Assembly (NCBI RefSeq): GCF_000242615.2 | Contig: NZ_KI912268.1 | Coordinates: 2,510,439-2,574,438 of the forward strand | DNA: 64,000 nucleotides | Direction of reading: 5' to 3' | From: Holophaga foetida DSM 6591 | Lineage (GTDB): Bacteria; Acidobacteriota; Holophagae; Holophagales; Holophagaceae | The notes under the pieces: model-generated | Databases searched by the model: none | Told to the model about the DNA's origin: nothing | Seen by the model: the letters and a program-made list of their open reading frames with translations, nothing else | Position numbers and translations under genes: made by a program | Part shown: piece after piece, positions 43,203-51,616 of the stretch | Numbering within the stretch: position 1 is the first letter of the stretch | Layout of the letters: each line of letters begins with the position of its first letter

Positions 43203-45053
43203 ATGGTTTGTTTCAAAGGTTTCTGGCATGGGAAATGTGCGGGCGCTGCAGTGGCGACCCTGGCGTTCCTGACCCTCGCGTGCAGCGGGGGCGATTCCTC
43301 CAACGTCACTGTAAGCGGCAAGGTGACCTACACACGTTGCGCCCTGGCCAAGAACGCCAGTACCGGCATTCCCAGCGGCCTGGCGACGGAGGGAAGCGCC
43401 CAGGCCGCCAGGGGCGTCCGGGTTCGCGCCATTGAGGCCAAGGACGAAGGCACCACCACCTACCTCGTTGCCAGCACCACCTACACCGATGAATACGGGA
43501 ACTATTCCCTGAGCGTCGAAAAGGGCGTGCCCGCCTTCATCGAGGTCCAGAGCATCGCCGGCACCAGCAGCACCGAACCGATCCGCATCGTTTCTGGCAC
43601 CGACGCCACCATCAAGGACACCGTCGCTGCGGACTGCACCCTCTATTCCCTCCGCAAAGCCCTGGACGGGACCTCGGACACCGGGAACTCGATTCACGCC
43701 ACAGCGTCTTCGGGAAACGTCACCGTGAACTTCGCCGCAACTTCCAGCACGCCGTGGTGGATCGCCGCCTCCCCGGACCAGACCGCCGCGAAGTTCGAAG
43801 CCCTCCTCAATACGACCACAAAGGACACCACCCTGGGGATCTCCGTGGGAAGCCGTGTCCTGGGAATCATCGACTCCATCTACACCTTCACGGATGTCTA
43901 CGGCGACCCCACGCCGGGTGGCTCTCTGGACCTCTTCTACCGCCCGAACATGGCCGACGACACCCAGGGTAGCTTCGTCGATTACTCCGATGCCAGCCGC
44001 TACTACGGCGCCCTGCGCGCCAATGCAAACGATGACGCATGGGATGAATCAATCATATTCATGCTCTGCGCCCGGAACGCCCTCTACTCCCACACGACCG
44101 TCACGCCCTACACCCCCCCCAGCGACCAGCTGCCCCTGGATGCCACCGGACTCGCCCGTAAGACCGGCCTGGATCCGATCCATGCCCTCATCGATGGGAT
44201 GCCCTACGGCATGGCCACCAGCCTGCTGCAGTCGCCGTACTTGGCGGATACGAATGGCAGCAGCCTGGTCACCTATCGGGACATCCGGGATCTCACCGAT
44301 CTGAATGCTGACGCCTACTCTGCCCCCGCCATCGCCGCCCTCTCATGGGATCTCCTCATCAAGGCCAACAAGCTGAGCAGCGACACCCCCTCAGCCTGGT
44401 CCTCCATCGATACCGAAAGCCTGCGCCGCTTCTTCACCCTGAAGGTCCCGGTGGATTCCGATTCCTACCCCACGGACACCGCCAATATCTACAAGCAGCT
44501 GCTCCGCCTCCAGGAGGGCACCTCATCCGGCGATACGGTAAACCTGAAGGCCATCTTCACAGATACCGTCCTGACCAATACCGTGGGGACCTACGGGTTG
44601 GAATGGCCCAGGCCGTCGTCCGAGGATGAGTATTTCTTCCTGCAGGACTGGGGCACCGATCCCAGTGGGGCCATGAGTGCCCTGAACTTCAACCTGAGCT
44701 CCGCCCACGTGGACCCCGTGACCGCCGCCTTCCCGAACCTTTCCAAGGGGGAGATCGCCCACGCCGGATTCCTGCTGTCCAAGGACACCCTTTACACCGT
44801 AACGATCAGCGCACCCGACTTGCCTTCCGGAGCCTCCCTTGAGCTTCAGATCCGGGACTCGAGTGGCCAGTACCAGACAATCACCTTGACCAACGCCACC
44901 TCCATCAGCACGGATGTGATGCTGGACGGCGACCCCGACACCCTCAAGTACATCCCCGTCCACATCCGCCTCAAAACGGATGGAACCATCACGGATACCG
45001 CAGCCATCCCCTCCCTGGGGGTCACCGTGAAGCTGACTGTGAAGACGAGCTGA
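43203..45053 (+). CDS. Large lipoprotein of unknown function with N-terminal Ig/CarboxypepD-reg-like domain
   Basis: 616 residues. A lipobox-like segment (AVATLAFLTLACSGGDSSN) places acylated Cys at residue 27. Residues 33-135 look like a carboxypeptidase-regulatory or transthyretin-like beta domain (VSGKVTYTRC, TYTDEYGNYSLSVEKG). The middle is helical and the C-terminal 100 residues are beta-rich again (LYTVTISAPDLPSGASLELQ). No catalytic motif is visible. The next gene starts 3 nt after the stop. Confidence 0.75.
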   Translation: MVCFKGFWHGKCAGAAVATLAFLTLACSGGDSSNVTVSGKVTYTRCALAKNASTGIPSGLATEGSAQAARGVRVRAIEAKDEGTTTYLVASTTYTDEYGNYSLSVEKGVPAFIEVQSIAGTSSTEPIRIVSGTDATIKDTVAADCTLYSLRKALDGTSDTGNSIHATASSGNVTVNFAATSSTPWWIAASPDQTAAKFEALLNTTTKDTTLGISVGSRVLGIIDSIYTFTDVYGDPTPGGSLDLFYRPNMADDTQGSFVDYSDASRYYGALRANANDDAWDESIIFMLCARNALYSHTTVTPYTPPSDQLPLDATGLARKTGLDPIHALIDGMPYGMATSLLQSPYLADTNGSSLVTYRDIRDLTDLNADAYSAPAIAALSWDLLIKANKLSSDTPSAWSSIDTESLRRFFTLKVPVDSDSYPTDTANIYKQLLRLQEGTSSGDTVNLKAIFTDTVLTNTVGTYGLEWPRPSSEDEYFFLQDWGTDPSGAMSALNFNLSSAHVDPVTAAFPNLSKGEIAHAGFLLSKDTLYTVTISAPDLPSGASLELQIRDSSGQYQTITLTNATSISTDVMLDGDPDTLKYIPVHIRLKTDGTITDTAAIPSLGVTVKLTVKTS

Positions 45054-45056
45054 TAC

Positions 45057-45863
45057 ATGGAACTCCGCCCTGCCCTGGAAGCCCTGAAGGCCCGCGCCCC
45101 ATTCATCCCAGAAATCGTGGTGGTACTGGGCTCGGGGTTGGGTCTCTTGGCGGATCGCCCAGAGGCCCAACGTGGGGTTTCCATCGCCTTCACGGAGTTG
45201 CCGGGCTTCCCCCCTCAGACCGTCGAAGGTCACGCGGGCCGGATGGTGTTCTGCGAACTCGAGGGACGCCGAGTGCTCCTCCAGGCCGGGCGATTCCATT
45301 ACTACGAGGGACACCCCATGGAGCTGGTGACGGCCCCCATGCGCCTTTTCGGCCGCCTGGGCATACCGGCCGTGCTGCACACCAATGCCGCCGGGGCCAT
45401 CCATCCAGGCTTCCGGGTCGGTGAACTGATGGTGCTGCGGGACCACATCAATCTCATGGGGGTGCACCCCCTCCGAGGACCCAACACCCCACCGGGGCCA
45501 CGCTTCCCGGATATGACCGAAGCCTATGACCCAGGGTTGAGGGCTCAACTCCACGAGGCCGCCCTCGCCACCGGACAGCGCCTCCAGGAGGGAATCTACC
45601 TGGCGGTCTCGGGACCCAGCTATGAGACTCCGGCCGAGATCCGGGCATTCAGGAGCCTGGGTGCTGACGCCGTGGGCATGAGCACCGTCCCCGAAGTCCT
45701 GGTCGCTCGCCACGAGGGCATGAAGGTAGCCGCCATCAGCTGCCTGTGCAACATGGCGGCCGGAATGCTACCCCGGCCCCTGGCGCACCAGGAAGTGCTG
45801 CAAGCCGGGCAGGCTGCCGCCGCAGGTTTCGAAAGCCTGGTACGGGCCTTTCTCAGGCAGTGA
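45057..45863 (+). CDS. punA: Purine nucleoside phosphorylase
   Basis: 268 residues, the trimeric PNP type. Signatures: VVVLGSGLGLLADR, GRFHYYEGHPMELVTAPMRL and HTNAAGAIHPGFRVGELMVL; GADAVGMSTVPEVLVARHEG carries the purine-site acid region. It splits inosine and guanosine with phosphate in purine salvage. It begins 3 nt after the lipoprotein gene. Its last bases overlap the converging yjfB-like gene by 11 nt. Confidence 0.95.
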   Translation: MELRPALEALKARAPFIPEIVVVLGSGLGLLADRPEAQRGVSIAFTELPGFPPQTVEGHAGRMVFCELEGRRVLLQAGRFHYYEGHPMELVTAPMRLFGRLGIPAVLHTNAAGAIHPGFRVGELMVLRDHINLMGVHPLRGPNTPPGPRFPDMTEAYDPGLRAQLHEAALATGQRLQEGIYLAVSGPSYETPAEIRAFRSLGADAVGMSTVPEVLVARHEGMKVAAISCLCNMAAGMLPRPLAHQEVLQAGQAAAAGFESLVRAFLRQ

Positions 45864-46026
45864 TATCCAGATTGGTTCCAAGCCCAACCTGCTGGCTGGC
45901 TGTCTTGATGAGCTGCAAGCTCTGCTCCGCAGGGATTTCAACCGCCTTGCGGAGTGCACTCGTACCCATCGTCAGCGGGCTGGCCGCTGCGCTTAACGCT
46001 GTGCTCGCTACAGAAGAAACATCCAT
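45853..46026 (-). CDS. YjfB-family putative motility protein
   Basis: 57 residues from ATG 46026. The sequence begins MDVSSVASTALSAAASPLTM and ends QVGLGTNLDITA, and contains a helix with KAVEIPAEQSLQLIKTAS; the final GxN(L/I)D segment is the mark of YjfB motility proteins. The gene converges with PNP and overlaps it by 11 nt. It sits 18 nt after csrA and belongs to the csrA-fliW group, which fits a link to flagellar control. The Bacillus homologue has an unknown role. Confidence 0.8.
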   Translation of the reverse strand: MDVSSVASTALSAAASPLTMGTSALRKAVEIPAEQSLQLIKTASQQVGLGTNLDITA

Positions 46027-46044
46027 GGTATCTCCGATGGCTTC

Positions 46045-46305
46045 TTATCGGTCCCGGGTGATCCGGACTTTAGGCATCCGGGCGCGGATGAGAGCGGCGG
46101 CGTCCTGAACCGGGGCCTGCTGCTGGGTGGAGGCGGCGCGGTTGGCCTCCGCGATGGCCTCGAAAACCTCCCGGCGGTGGACCGCCACCTCCTTGGGGGC
46201 AACGATGCCCAGGCGCACCCCATCCTTCGTGATGTCCGTGACAATGACTTCAATATGCCCGTCGATGATGATCGACTGGTCCACCTTCCGTGTAATCACC
46301 AGCAT
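46045..46305 (-). CDS. csrA: Carbon storage regulator CsrA, extended
   Basis: 86 residues. The core is canonical (MLVITRKVDQSIIIDG, VRLGIVAPKEVAVHRREVFE) and binds GGA-containing leader RNAs as a dimer. After residue 60 there is a 26-residue extension (NRAASTQQQAPVQDAA...), longer than the 61-residue E. coli protein, as in many FliW-regulated CsrA proteins. It lies 6 nt after the tandem FliW gene, which should antagonise it. Confidence 0.96.
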   Translation of the reverse strand: MLVITRKVDQSIIIDGHIEVIVTDITKDGVRLGIVAPKEVAVHRREVFEAIAEANRAASTQQQAPVQDAAALIRARMPKVRITRDR

Positions 46306-46311
46306 GCGGGC

Positions 46312-47091
46312 CTATCTTTCCTGGATGAAAGGGTATTTCAGGGGGAACTGCTCAGGGTTGAGGACCAGCTGGCACCCATTCCGGGAGTTCACATTAATGA
46401 CCAGGGGACCCGCCAGGTTCGCCGTCATCTTGCGGGGATCCTCCGGGATCACAACCAGCGCCAGGACCAGTGCGTCCTGCGGCCTCTCGAGTGCGAGGAA
46501 GGCTGCGCTTTCCTCGTCGAGGGGGAAGTTGTAGTCCCCCTTGATGGCCCCAGCATCAATGCAAGTAAAGGAGATTTCCTCCTGGTCCACCGCCTGTAGA
46601 AATTTGAGGGGATAGCCCCCCGCGGGCTCAAAGAGCCGAAAGGACTTGAGGTCTGGAAAGCCAATGAGCCCTTTGGGGAATTGAAGGACAACCTCATCCT
46701 TGGGGCCGAAGACCGGGTACTGGAGCGGATAGTTGTTGGCGTCCAACATAACCTGCAGGCCCACCTGGGTCTTGGCGTTGATGACCAGAGGACCTGCCAG
46801 ATTGGCAGTCATGCCCCTGGGGTTCGCCGGTACCACCACCAGCGCCAGCACCAAGGCATCCTCCTGCCGCTCCAGGGCCAGCAGGTTGGCGTCCTCGTCA
46901 CAAAGGGGCACCTCATAGTCAATCTTGATGGCCGCGATATCCATGCACACGAAAGAGACCTCAGGGTGCTCTGCGGCCTGGAGGAACTTGAGGGGATACC
47001 CGCCCTTGGGTTCGAAGAGGTTGAAAGCCTTGAGCTCCGGGAACCCGGCAAGCCCCTGCGGAAAGGACAATAGAATGGATTCCTGCGCCAT
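46312..47091 (-). CDS. fliW: Tandem FliW protein: two fused FliW domains
   Basis: 259 residues made of two complete FliW domains, about 5-124 and 131-254, where a normal FliW is a single domain of ~130-150 residues. The repeats share SFPQGLAGFPELKAF/QFPKGLIGFPDLKSF, GGYPLKFLQA in both, MTANLAGPLVIN in both, and LALERQEDALVLALVV/LALERPQDALVLALVV. FliW binds CsrA and free flagellin, coupling hook completion to flagellin translation. The gene is directly upstream of csrA. A fused dimer could bind both sites of one CsrA dimer, or one domain may have lost binding; sequence alone cannot tell. Confidence 0.93.
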   Translation of the reverse strand: MAQESILLSFPQGLAGFPELKAFNLFEPKGGYPLKFLQAAEHPEVSFVCMDIAAIKIDYEVPLCDEDANLLALERQEDALVLALVVVPANPRGMTANLAGPLVINAKTQVGLQVMLDANNYPLQYPVFGPKDEVVLQFPKGLIGFPDLKSFRLFEPAGGYPLKFLQAVDQEEISFTCIDAGAIKGDYNFPLDEESAAFLALERPQDALVLALVVIPEDPRKMTANLAGPLVINVNSRNGCQLVLNPEQFPLKYPFIQER

Positions 47092-47108
47092 GAAAGACTC
47101 CGGTTAGT

Positions 47109-48041
47109 TCAGATGTGGTTTATCGGTGCTGGATGGACAGAGGTTGATTCCCGGTCACCACCCTCGAAAATCTCCCAGAGCGCATCCAGGCGCTTGGCCC
47201 GGAAGCGTGGGTTCGGTATGGTGCGCTCCAGTGCCTCCCGGCTGCGGGGAGGGTGCTGGAGACGGGCCAGGATCCAGCGGTTCCCCAGTTCCATGACGGC
47301 AGCCACATCACCTTCATTGCCCCACTTGCTCCTCAGCGCGAGGATGCGCCGCGTCCGTTCCTCAGCAAGGGCCCCAAGGCCCAGGCGCCTCACTTTGTCG
47401 AGGGTGGGGTTCGTGTCGGGTGGACGGTAGGCGTGGACGCGCCTCACAAGCTCCCGCACCTGACGGGGCAGAGCCGCCAGGCGCTCCCCGGTTTCCGGCT
47501 CGGAACGTCGTCCCTCGGCCTCTTCCCCTAACACCCGCAGAAGCGGCAGCAGCAGGGCGGCATCCCGGGCAGCATAGTCGAGCTGGCTGGGGCGGAGGGG
47601 ACGAAGCATCCAGTTGGAATCCTGTTCCTCCTTGGGGATGTCCACCCCTAGCTTGAGTTTGGCCATGGTCTTGAGGCCGGGCTGGGGATAGCCCAGGGCC
47701 TGGGCCAGCATCATGGTGTCCATGACCGAAACGGGAATCACATCGTACAGACGCTTGAAGACGATGCCATCCCCGGAGAAATCGTGGACGATCCACGGGA
47801 TCTCCGCCAGAGCCTCCAGGAAGGGCTTCATGAGAGGGGCCAGGGGGATGGGATCCACCAGCCAGGCCTGCTCGTGGTCCGCGATCTGCATAAGCGCCAG
47901 GACACAATTGTGCACACCCGTCAGACTGCACTCGATGTCCACCGACAGGAGGTTGGACTGGAACCACTGGGGCATCGCCCTGGCCAGCTTTTCCGGGGTG
48001 TCTACATAGGTCGTGGGGAGGTCGAAACGATCCGGGGACAT
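47109..48041 (-). CDS. rnd: Ribonuclease D
   Basis: 310 residues from ATG 48041; GTG 48065 would add 8. The DEDDy exonuclease has SVDIEC (first D, E), IVHDFSGDGIVFKRL (second D) and YAARDAALLLPL (final Y/D). A C-terminal HRDC-like helical region follows from about residue 210. It trims tRNA and stable RNA 3' ends. It lies 17 nt upstream of the fliW gene on the same strand. Confidence 0.92.
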   Translation of the reverse strand: MSPDRFDLPTTYVDTPEKLARAMPQWFQSNLLSVDIECSLTGVHNCVLALMQIADHEQAWLVDPIPLAPLMKPFLEALAEIPWIVHDFSGDGIVFKRLYDVIPVSVMDTMMLAQALGYPQPGLKTMAKLKLGVDIPKEEQDSNWMLRPLRPSQLDYAARDAALLLPLLRVLGEEAEGRRSEPETGERLAALPRQVRELVRRVHAYRPPDTNPTLDKVRRLGLGALAEERTRRILALRSKWGNEGDVAAVMELGNRWILARLQHPPRSREALERTIPNPRFRAKRLDALWEIFEGGDRESTSVHPAPINHI

Positions 48042-48168
48042 GCCCCCAGTTTGAAGGAAGCGCACCGAGATGGCGCCATCATTCCTGCAAAAAGCTCAAA
48101 TTTCCCACTGGGCCTCTTCGAATACACATACCACTCCCTGGGCACAGGCATGCCCGGAGGCCAGGGAT

Positions 48169-48606
48169 CTATTCCAGCCGATCCGCAGGAACGCGTCGGC
48201 TCCGCCTGGTCTCGATCAGATCGTGAAGCATCACGGCGGCGGCGGCCGCATCCAGCTTGGCCTTGCGATCCTTGGCCTTCACGCCCCGCTGGGCCAGGAG
48301 GCGTTCGGCCTCCACACTGGTGAGGCGCTCGTCCCAGAAGACCAGGGGCAGGCCCGTCAGATCCCGGATGGCCTCGCCGAAGGCCCGGGCCAGTGGCGCG
48401 GTCTCGCTCTCATTGCCATCCTTGTGCTTCGGAAGACCCACCAGCAGAGCCTGGACCCCTTCGGACTTCGCCAGCCGGGCGAGCTTCTGGAGGGTGAGTT
48501 CCTCCTGCTGGGGCCAGACTTCAAAAGGGGACGAGAGGATCTCCAGCTCATCGCTGAAGGCGATGCCGATCTTCTTGGTGCCGTGATCCAGGGCCATCCA
48601 GCGCAT
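48169..48606 (-). CDS. ruvX: RuvX/YqgF Holliday junction resolvase-like nuclease
   Basis: 145 residues from ATG 48606 (GGAGAG upstream); the open frame extends to 48861 but its front part overlaps other genes. RNase H fold: ALDHGTKKIGIAFSD with the first Asp, VGLPKHKDGNES, WDERLTSVEAE and a final Asp/His helix (KLDAAAAAVMLHDLIE). The family is implicated in pre-16S rRNA 5' maturation and junction resolution. It is divergent from the ogt-like gene. Confidence 0.93.
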   Translation of the reverse strand: MRWMALDHGTKKIGIAFSDELEILSSPFEVWPQQEELTLQKLARLAKSEGVQALLVGLPKHKDGNESETAPLARAFGEAIRDLTGLPLVFWDERLTSVEAERLLAQRGVKAKDRKAKLDAAAAAVMLHDLIETRRSRRVPADRLE

Positions 48607-48727
48607 GGGCTCTCCGGGAGGAAGTTTAACCCAGGGATGTCCATCTGACAGATGACTCATTTTAATGCGACCGCCCAGTGAAACGTGTTTCTGTGTGGGT
48701 TCCTTGATCCACCGGTATGCTGTCTTC

Positions 48728-48979
48728 ATGAACTTCTGGACCACCTTCCCGGCGGAGCTCGGGACGCCTGGATGGATCCGGCTCCAGTGGAGCGCGGAGG
48801 GGATCCGCCAGCTCCACTTCCTGCCCACCGGGCCCATGGGCGAGGGGGATCCCCTGCCCATCCTGGTGCCCTGTCACCGGGTCCTCGCCTCCAACGGGCC
48901 TGGGGGCTTCAGTCTCTTCGGAAGCCTCCAAGCCAAAGTCCGGCTGCTGGCCCTGGAGGGCGTATCCCTCCCATGTTGA
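48728..48979 (+). pseudogene. ogt: Internally deleted Ogt/MGMT-like gene
   Basis: 83 residues from ATG 48728. The C-terminal part has the alkyl-acceptor motif PCHRV with LASNGPGGFSLFGSLQAKVR, exactly as in O6-alkylguanine-DNA methyltransferases. The N-terminal half starts like the ferredoxin-like domain, but joins the active-site end at once (FLPTGPMGEGDPLPILVPCH). The ~65-70 residues that hold the helix-turn-helix and Arg finger are absent, in frame. It is too short to work normally. The stop overlaps the start of the VanZ gene. Confidence 0.7.
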
Positions 48980-49455
48980 ACCGCCGCGCCTTTTTCTGGT
49001 TCTGGGCCCCGGCCCTCGCCTGGGCGGGGCTCATCTGCGCAGCCTCCTCCGCCGGATTCTCTTCCGGTCACACCGGATCCCTTCTCTACCCGATCTTCAA
49101 GAACCTCTTCCCCCATCATTCCCAGGCCACCTGGGAACTGGTCCATCTGCTCGTCCGCAAGCTGTCCCATTGGGCTGAGTATTTCATCCTTGCGGTGCTG
49201 CTCTACCGAGGCTTCCGCAAGGAAGACCCCGCTCTCTGGAATAGGCGCTGGGCCATTGGCGCCCTGGCCCTGGTGGCGGCCCTGGCCCTGGGGGACGAAT
49301 TTCACCAGACCTTCGTATCTGAACGCTCGGGAAGTTTCTGGGACAGTCTGCTGGACATCTTCGGAGGAGCCTGCGGGATCGGGTGCGAGTACCTGCTCTT
49401 CAGGGTGCGTCGCATCCGGTGGGACGGTACCGCGTCTTTTCGCTATCCTGATTAG
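48973..49455 (+). CDS. VanZ-like membrane protein
   Basis: 160 residues from ATG 48973, 7 nt before the ogt-like stop. Four hydrophobic helices (first FFWFWAPALAWAGLICAASS); KLSHWAEYFILAVLLY and GDEFHQTFVSERSGSFWDSL are the VanZ-like signature, with the family His and Asp/Glu. VanZ proteins have unclear roles, with some linked to teicoplanin resistance. It ends 3 nt before ftsQ. Confidence 0.9.
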   Translation: MLNRRAFFWFWAPALAWAGLICAASSAGFSSGHTGSLLYPIFKNLFPHHSQATWELVHLLVRKLSHWAEYFILAVLLYRGFRKEDPALWNRRWAIGALALVAALALGDEFHQTFVSERSGSFWDSLLDIFGGACGIGCEYLLFRVRRIRWDGTASFRYPD

Positions 49456-49458
49456 CCC

Positions 49459-50250
49459 ATGGCCCTTCCCTCCCGATCCCGTCCCAAGCGACCCTGGCTG
49501 CCCTGGGTGCGCCTGGGCGTGGTGGCCGTCGTGGTGGTGGCCGCGGGGTACGGGGCCCTGGAGATCGGGCACCGCTACCTGGGCCTCCAGAAGCTGACCA
49601 TCGAGCAGATCGCAATCACGGGCTGCCGCGGGGATCGCCAGATGGAGCTCCAGAAACTGGCGGAGGGCCTCTGCCTGGGGCGCCCCCTCTTCTGGTTTGA
49701 TGCCGAGAAGCTCAGGCATGAGATTGAACGGCGCCGCTGGGTTCGGGGCCTCCTGATCCGCAGGGATCCTCCGGACCGCCTCAGCCTCGTCATCGAAGAG
49801 CGCAAGCCCCTGCTCTGGCTGGTGCGCCCCAGCGGCGTCTACCTCCTGGCAGACGACGGCATCATCCTGGACCCGGTGAACCAGAGCAACCTCTCCCCCA
49901 TCCCGGTGGTGGCAGCCCCCGAGAGCCAGAAGGACGCCACGCTGGTGGAGCTGATCCGGGTAGCCTCCCGCCTCAGGGATTTCCAGTCCTCATTCTATGA
50001 GCGTCTGAACGAAATCCGCATGGAGGAAAAAGGGCCCGTGGTCTTCATAGAGGGCCTCCACGCCCCCATCTGGCTCTCCCGAACGGATCCCACCAAGAAC
50101 ATTCCAAACTTCCAGGGGCTCTTCCTGGACCAGTTTGCCAAGCGGCCGGACATCTCCCAGATCCGCTATTTCGATCTGAGATGGGATGACGAGATCGCCG
50201 TGGGCAACCCCGATCCTGAACAGGCCCCCACCCTGAAGCCCGAAAAATAA
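49459..50250 (+). CDS. ftsQ: Cell division protein FtsQ
   Basis: 263 residues: a basic cytoplasmic start, one membrane helix (GVVAVVVVAAGYGALE), then the POTRA segment KLTIEQIAITGCRGDRQMEL and FtsQ domain (GVYLLADDGIILDP). It is a bitopic protein that joins FtsB/FtsL to the septum. Next to ftsA-ftsZ it is part of a reduced division cluster: no mur genes or ddl are upstream here. Confidence 0.9.
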   Translation: MALPSRSRPKRPWLPWVRLGVVAVVVVAAGYGALEIGHRYLGLQKLTIEQIAITGCRGDRQMELQKLAEGLCLGRPLFWFDAEKLRHEIERRRWVRGLLIRRDPPDRLSLVIEERKPLLWLVRPSGVYLLADDGIILDPVNQSNLSPIPVVAAPESQKDATLVELIRVASRLRDFQSSFYERLNEIRMEEKGPVVFIEGLHAPIWLSRTDPTKNIPNFQGLFLDQFAKRPDISQIRYFDLRWDDEIAVGNPDPEQAPTLKPEK

Positions 50251-50377
50251 GGCGGTTTGGCACATCCCCAGGAAAGGGAAGGCCCCCGGTGGCGCCAGGA
50301 CGATTTTTCCCACCAATCAACTCTGAAAATGCAGCCTCGATGCGGCTAGAATCGGGGCTAAGGAACTAGGAACACTC

Positions 50378-51592
50378 ATGGTCCAACCCTCTGTCCTCCT
50401 CGGCCTGGATCTTGGAGCCAGCAAAATCGTTGCAGTCATCGCCGTTCAGGAGGAGGGGGGTCCCCTCACCGTGACCGGCGCGAGCATTGCGGACCCTGAA
50501 GGCGGCATCCGCCAGGGGGAGATCACCGATATCAACCTCACGGTGCAGGCCATCGTGAAGGCCACGGAAGAGGCCATGCGCACTGCGGGACAGACCCGCC
50601 TGGATGGCATCCGGGTCGCGGTGGACGGTCTCCAGTTCAAGGGGGAGAACCTCCGGGATTCCATCACCATCGCCAGTTCCGACCGCGTCATCACAGCCCA
50701 GGACCGGGACCGGGTCCTGGAACAGGCCACCAACGGGTGCAAGCTGGCCAAGGAAGAGCAGGTCCTCCACCGCATCCCCCAGATGTTCCACATCAAGGGG
50801 CAGCGCGACATCAAGAACCCCGTGAACATGATCGGGGAGACCCTGGAAGCCGAGGTGCGCATTATCGTGGCCCCGGCCTCGGTGCTCGAGAACATCATGC
50901 GGGCGCTTCAACTCTCCGGACTCCAGGGCGCCACTCTGATGTACTCGCCCCTGGCCAGTGCCGAAGCGGTGCTCAGCCGCGAGGATTCCGAGAATGGGGC
51001 CGTGGTGGTGGATATCGGCGACCAGCTGACCCACCTCGGGGTCTTCATGCGCGGGGCCCTCTTCCATTCCGCCGTGCTCCCCATCGGGGGCATGCACTTC
51101 ACCAAGGATCTGGAGATCACCAAGCACCTCGGGGGCATCAGCGTGGCCGAACGCATCAAGCGCAAGTACGGCACCGCCCTCCCCACCCAGGTTCCGCCGG
51201 AGGATCTCATCGAACTCGAAGACGAGGGCCGCCAGGTTTCCCGCAGGGAATTGGCGGAAGTGCTGCACGCCCGGGCCGTCGAACTGCTGAACATGGTCCA
51301 GGCAGAGATCGGCCGCAGCGGCCTCATCCACGAAATCCACGGGGGCGTGCACCTCGTGGGCGGGGGCGCCCTATTGCCCCACATGCCCATCCTGGCCCAG
51401 AACATCCTGGGTCGTCCTAGGGTGGTGCTCGGCCGCGTCAGCGGCATCCAGGGCCTCCAGCAGGTCCTGGCCAATCCTTTCTATGGGAATGCCCTCGGCG
51501 CGGTGAAAGCCCTCAGCCGGGAGCTCTCCGCCCCTGCCCATCGTAGTACCCGCGGGGGTGGCCTCATGGAGAAGTTCAAGAATCTCTTTTGA
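50378..51592 (+). CDS. ftsA: Cell division protein FtsA
   Basis: 404 residues of the actin fold: GLDLGASKIVAVIA as phosphate loop 1, VVVDIGDQLTHLGVF as phosphate loop 2 and HLVGGGALLPHM as the adenosine loop. The C-terminal amphipathic anchor is present (GGGLMEKFKNLF). FtsA polymers tether FtsZ to the membrane. ftsZ follows at 24 nt. The 127-bp gap after ftsQ may contain its own promoter. Confidence 0.96.
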   Translation: MVQPSVLLGLDLGASKIVAVIAVQEEGGPLTVTGASIADPEGGIRQGEITDINLTVQAIVKATEEAMRTAGQTRLDGIRVAVDGLQFKGENLRDSITIASSDRVITAQDRDRVLEQATNGCKLAKEEQVLHRIPQMFHIKGQRDIKNPVNMIGETLEAEVRIIVAPASVLENIMRALQLSGLQGATLMYSPLASAEAVLSREDSENGAVVVDIGDQLTHLGVFMRGALFHSAVLPIGGMHFTKDLEITKHLGGISVAERIKRKYGTALPTQVPPEDLIELEDEGRQVSRRELAEVLHARAVELLNMVQAEIGRSGLIHEIHGGVHLVGGGALLPHMPILAQNILGRPRVVLGRVSGIQGLQQVLANPFYGNALGAVKALSRELSAPAHRSTRGGGLMEKFKNLF

Positions 51593-51616
51593 GCCCTAGC
51601 GTTGCCTGGAGCATCC

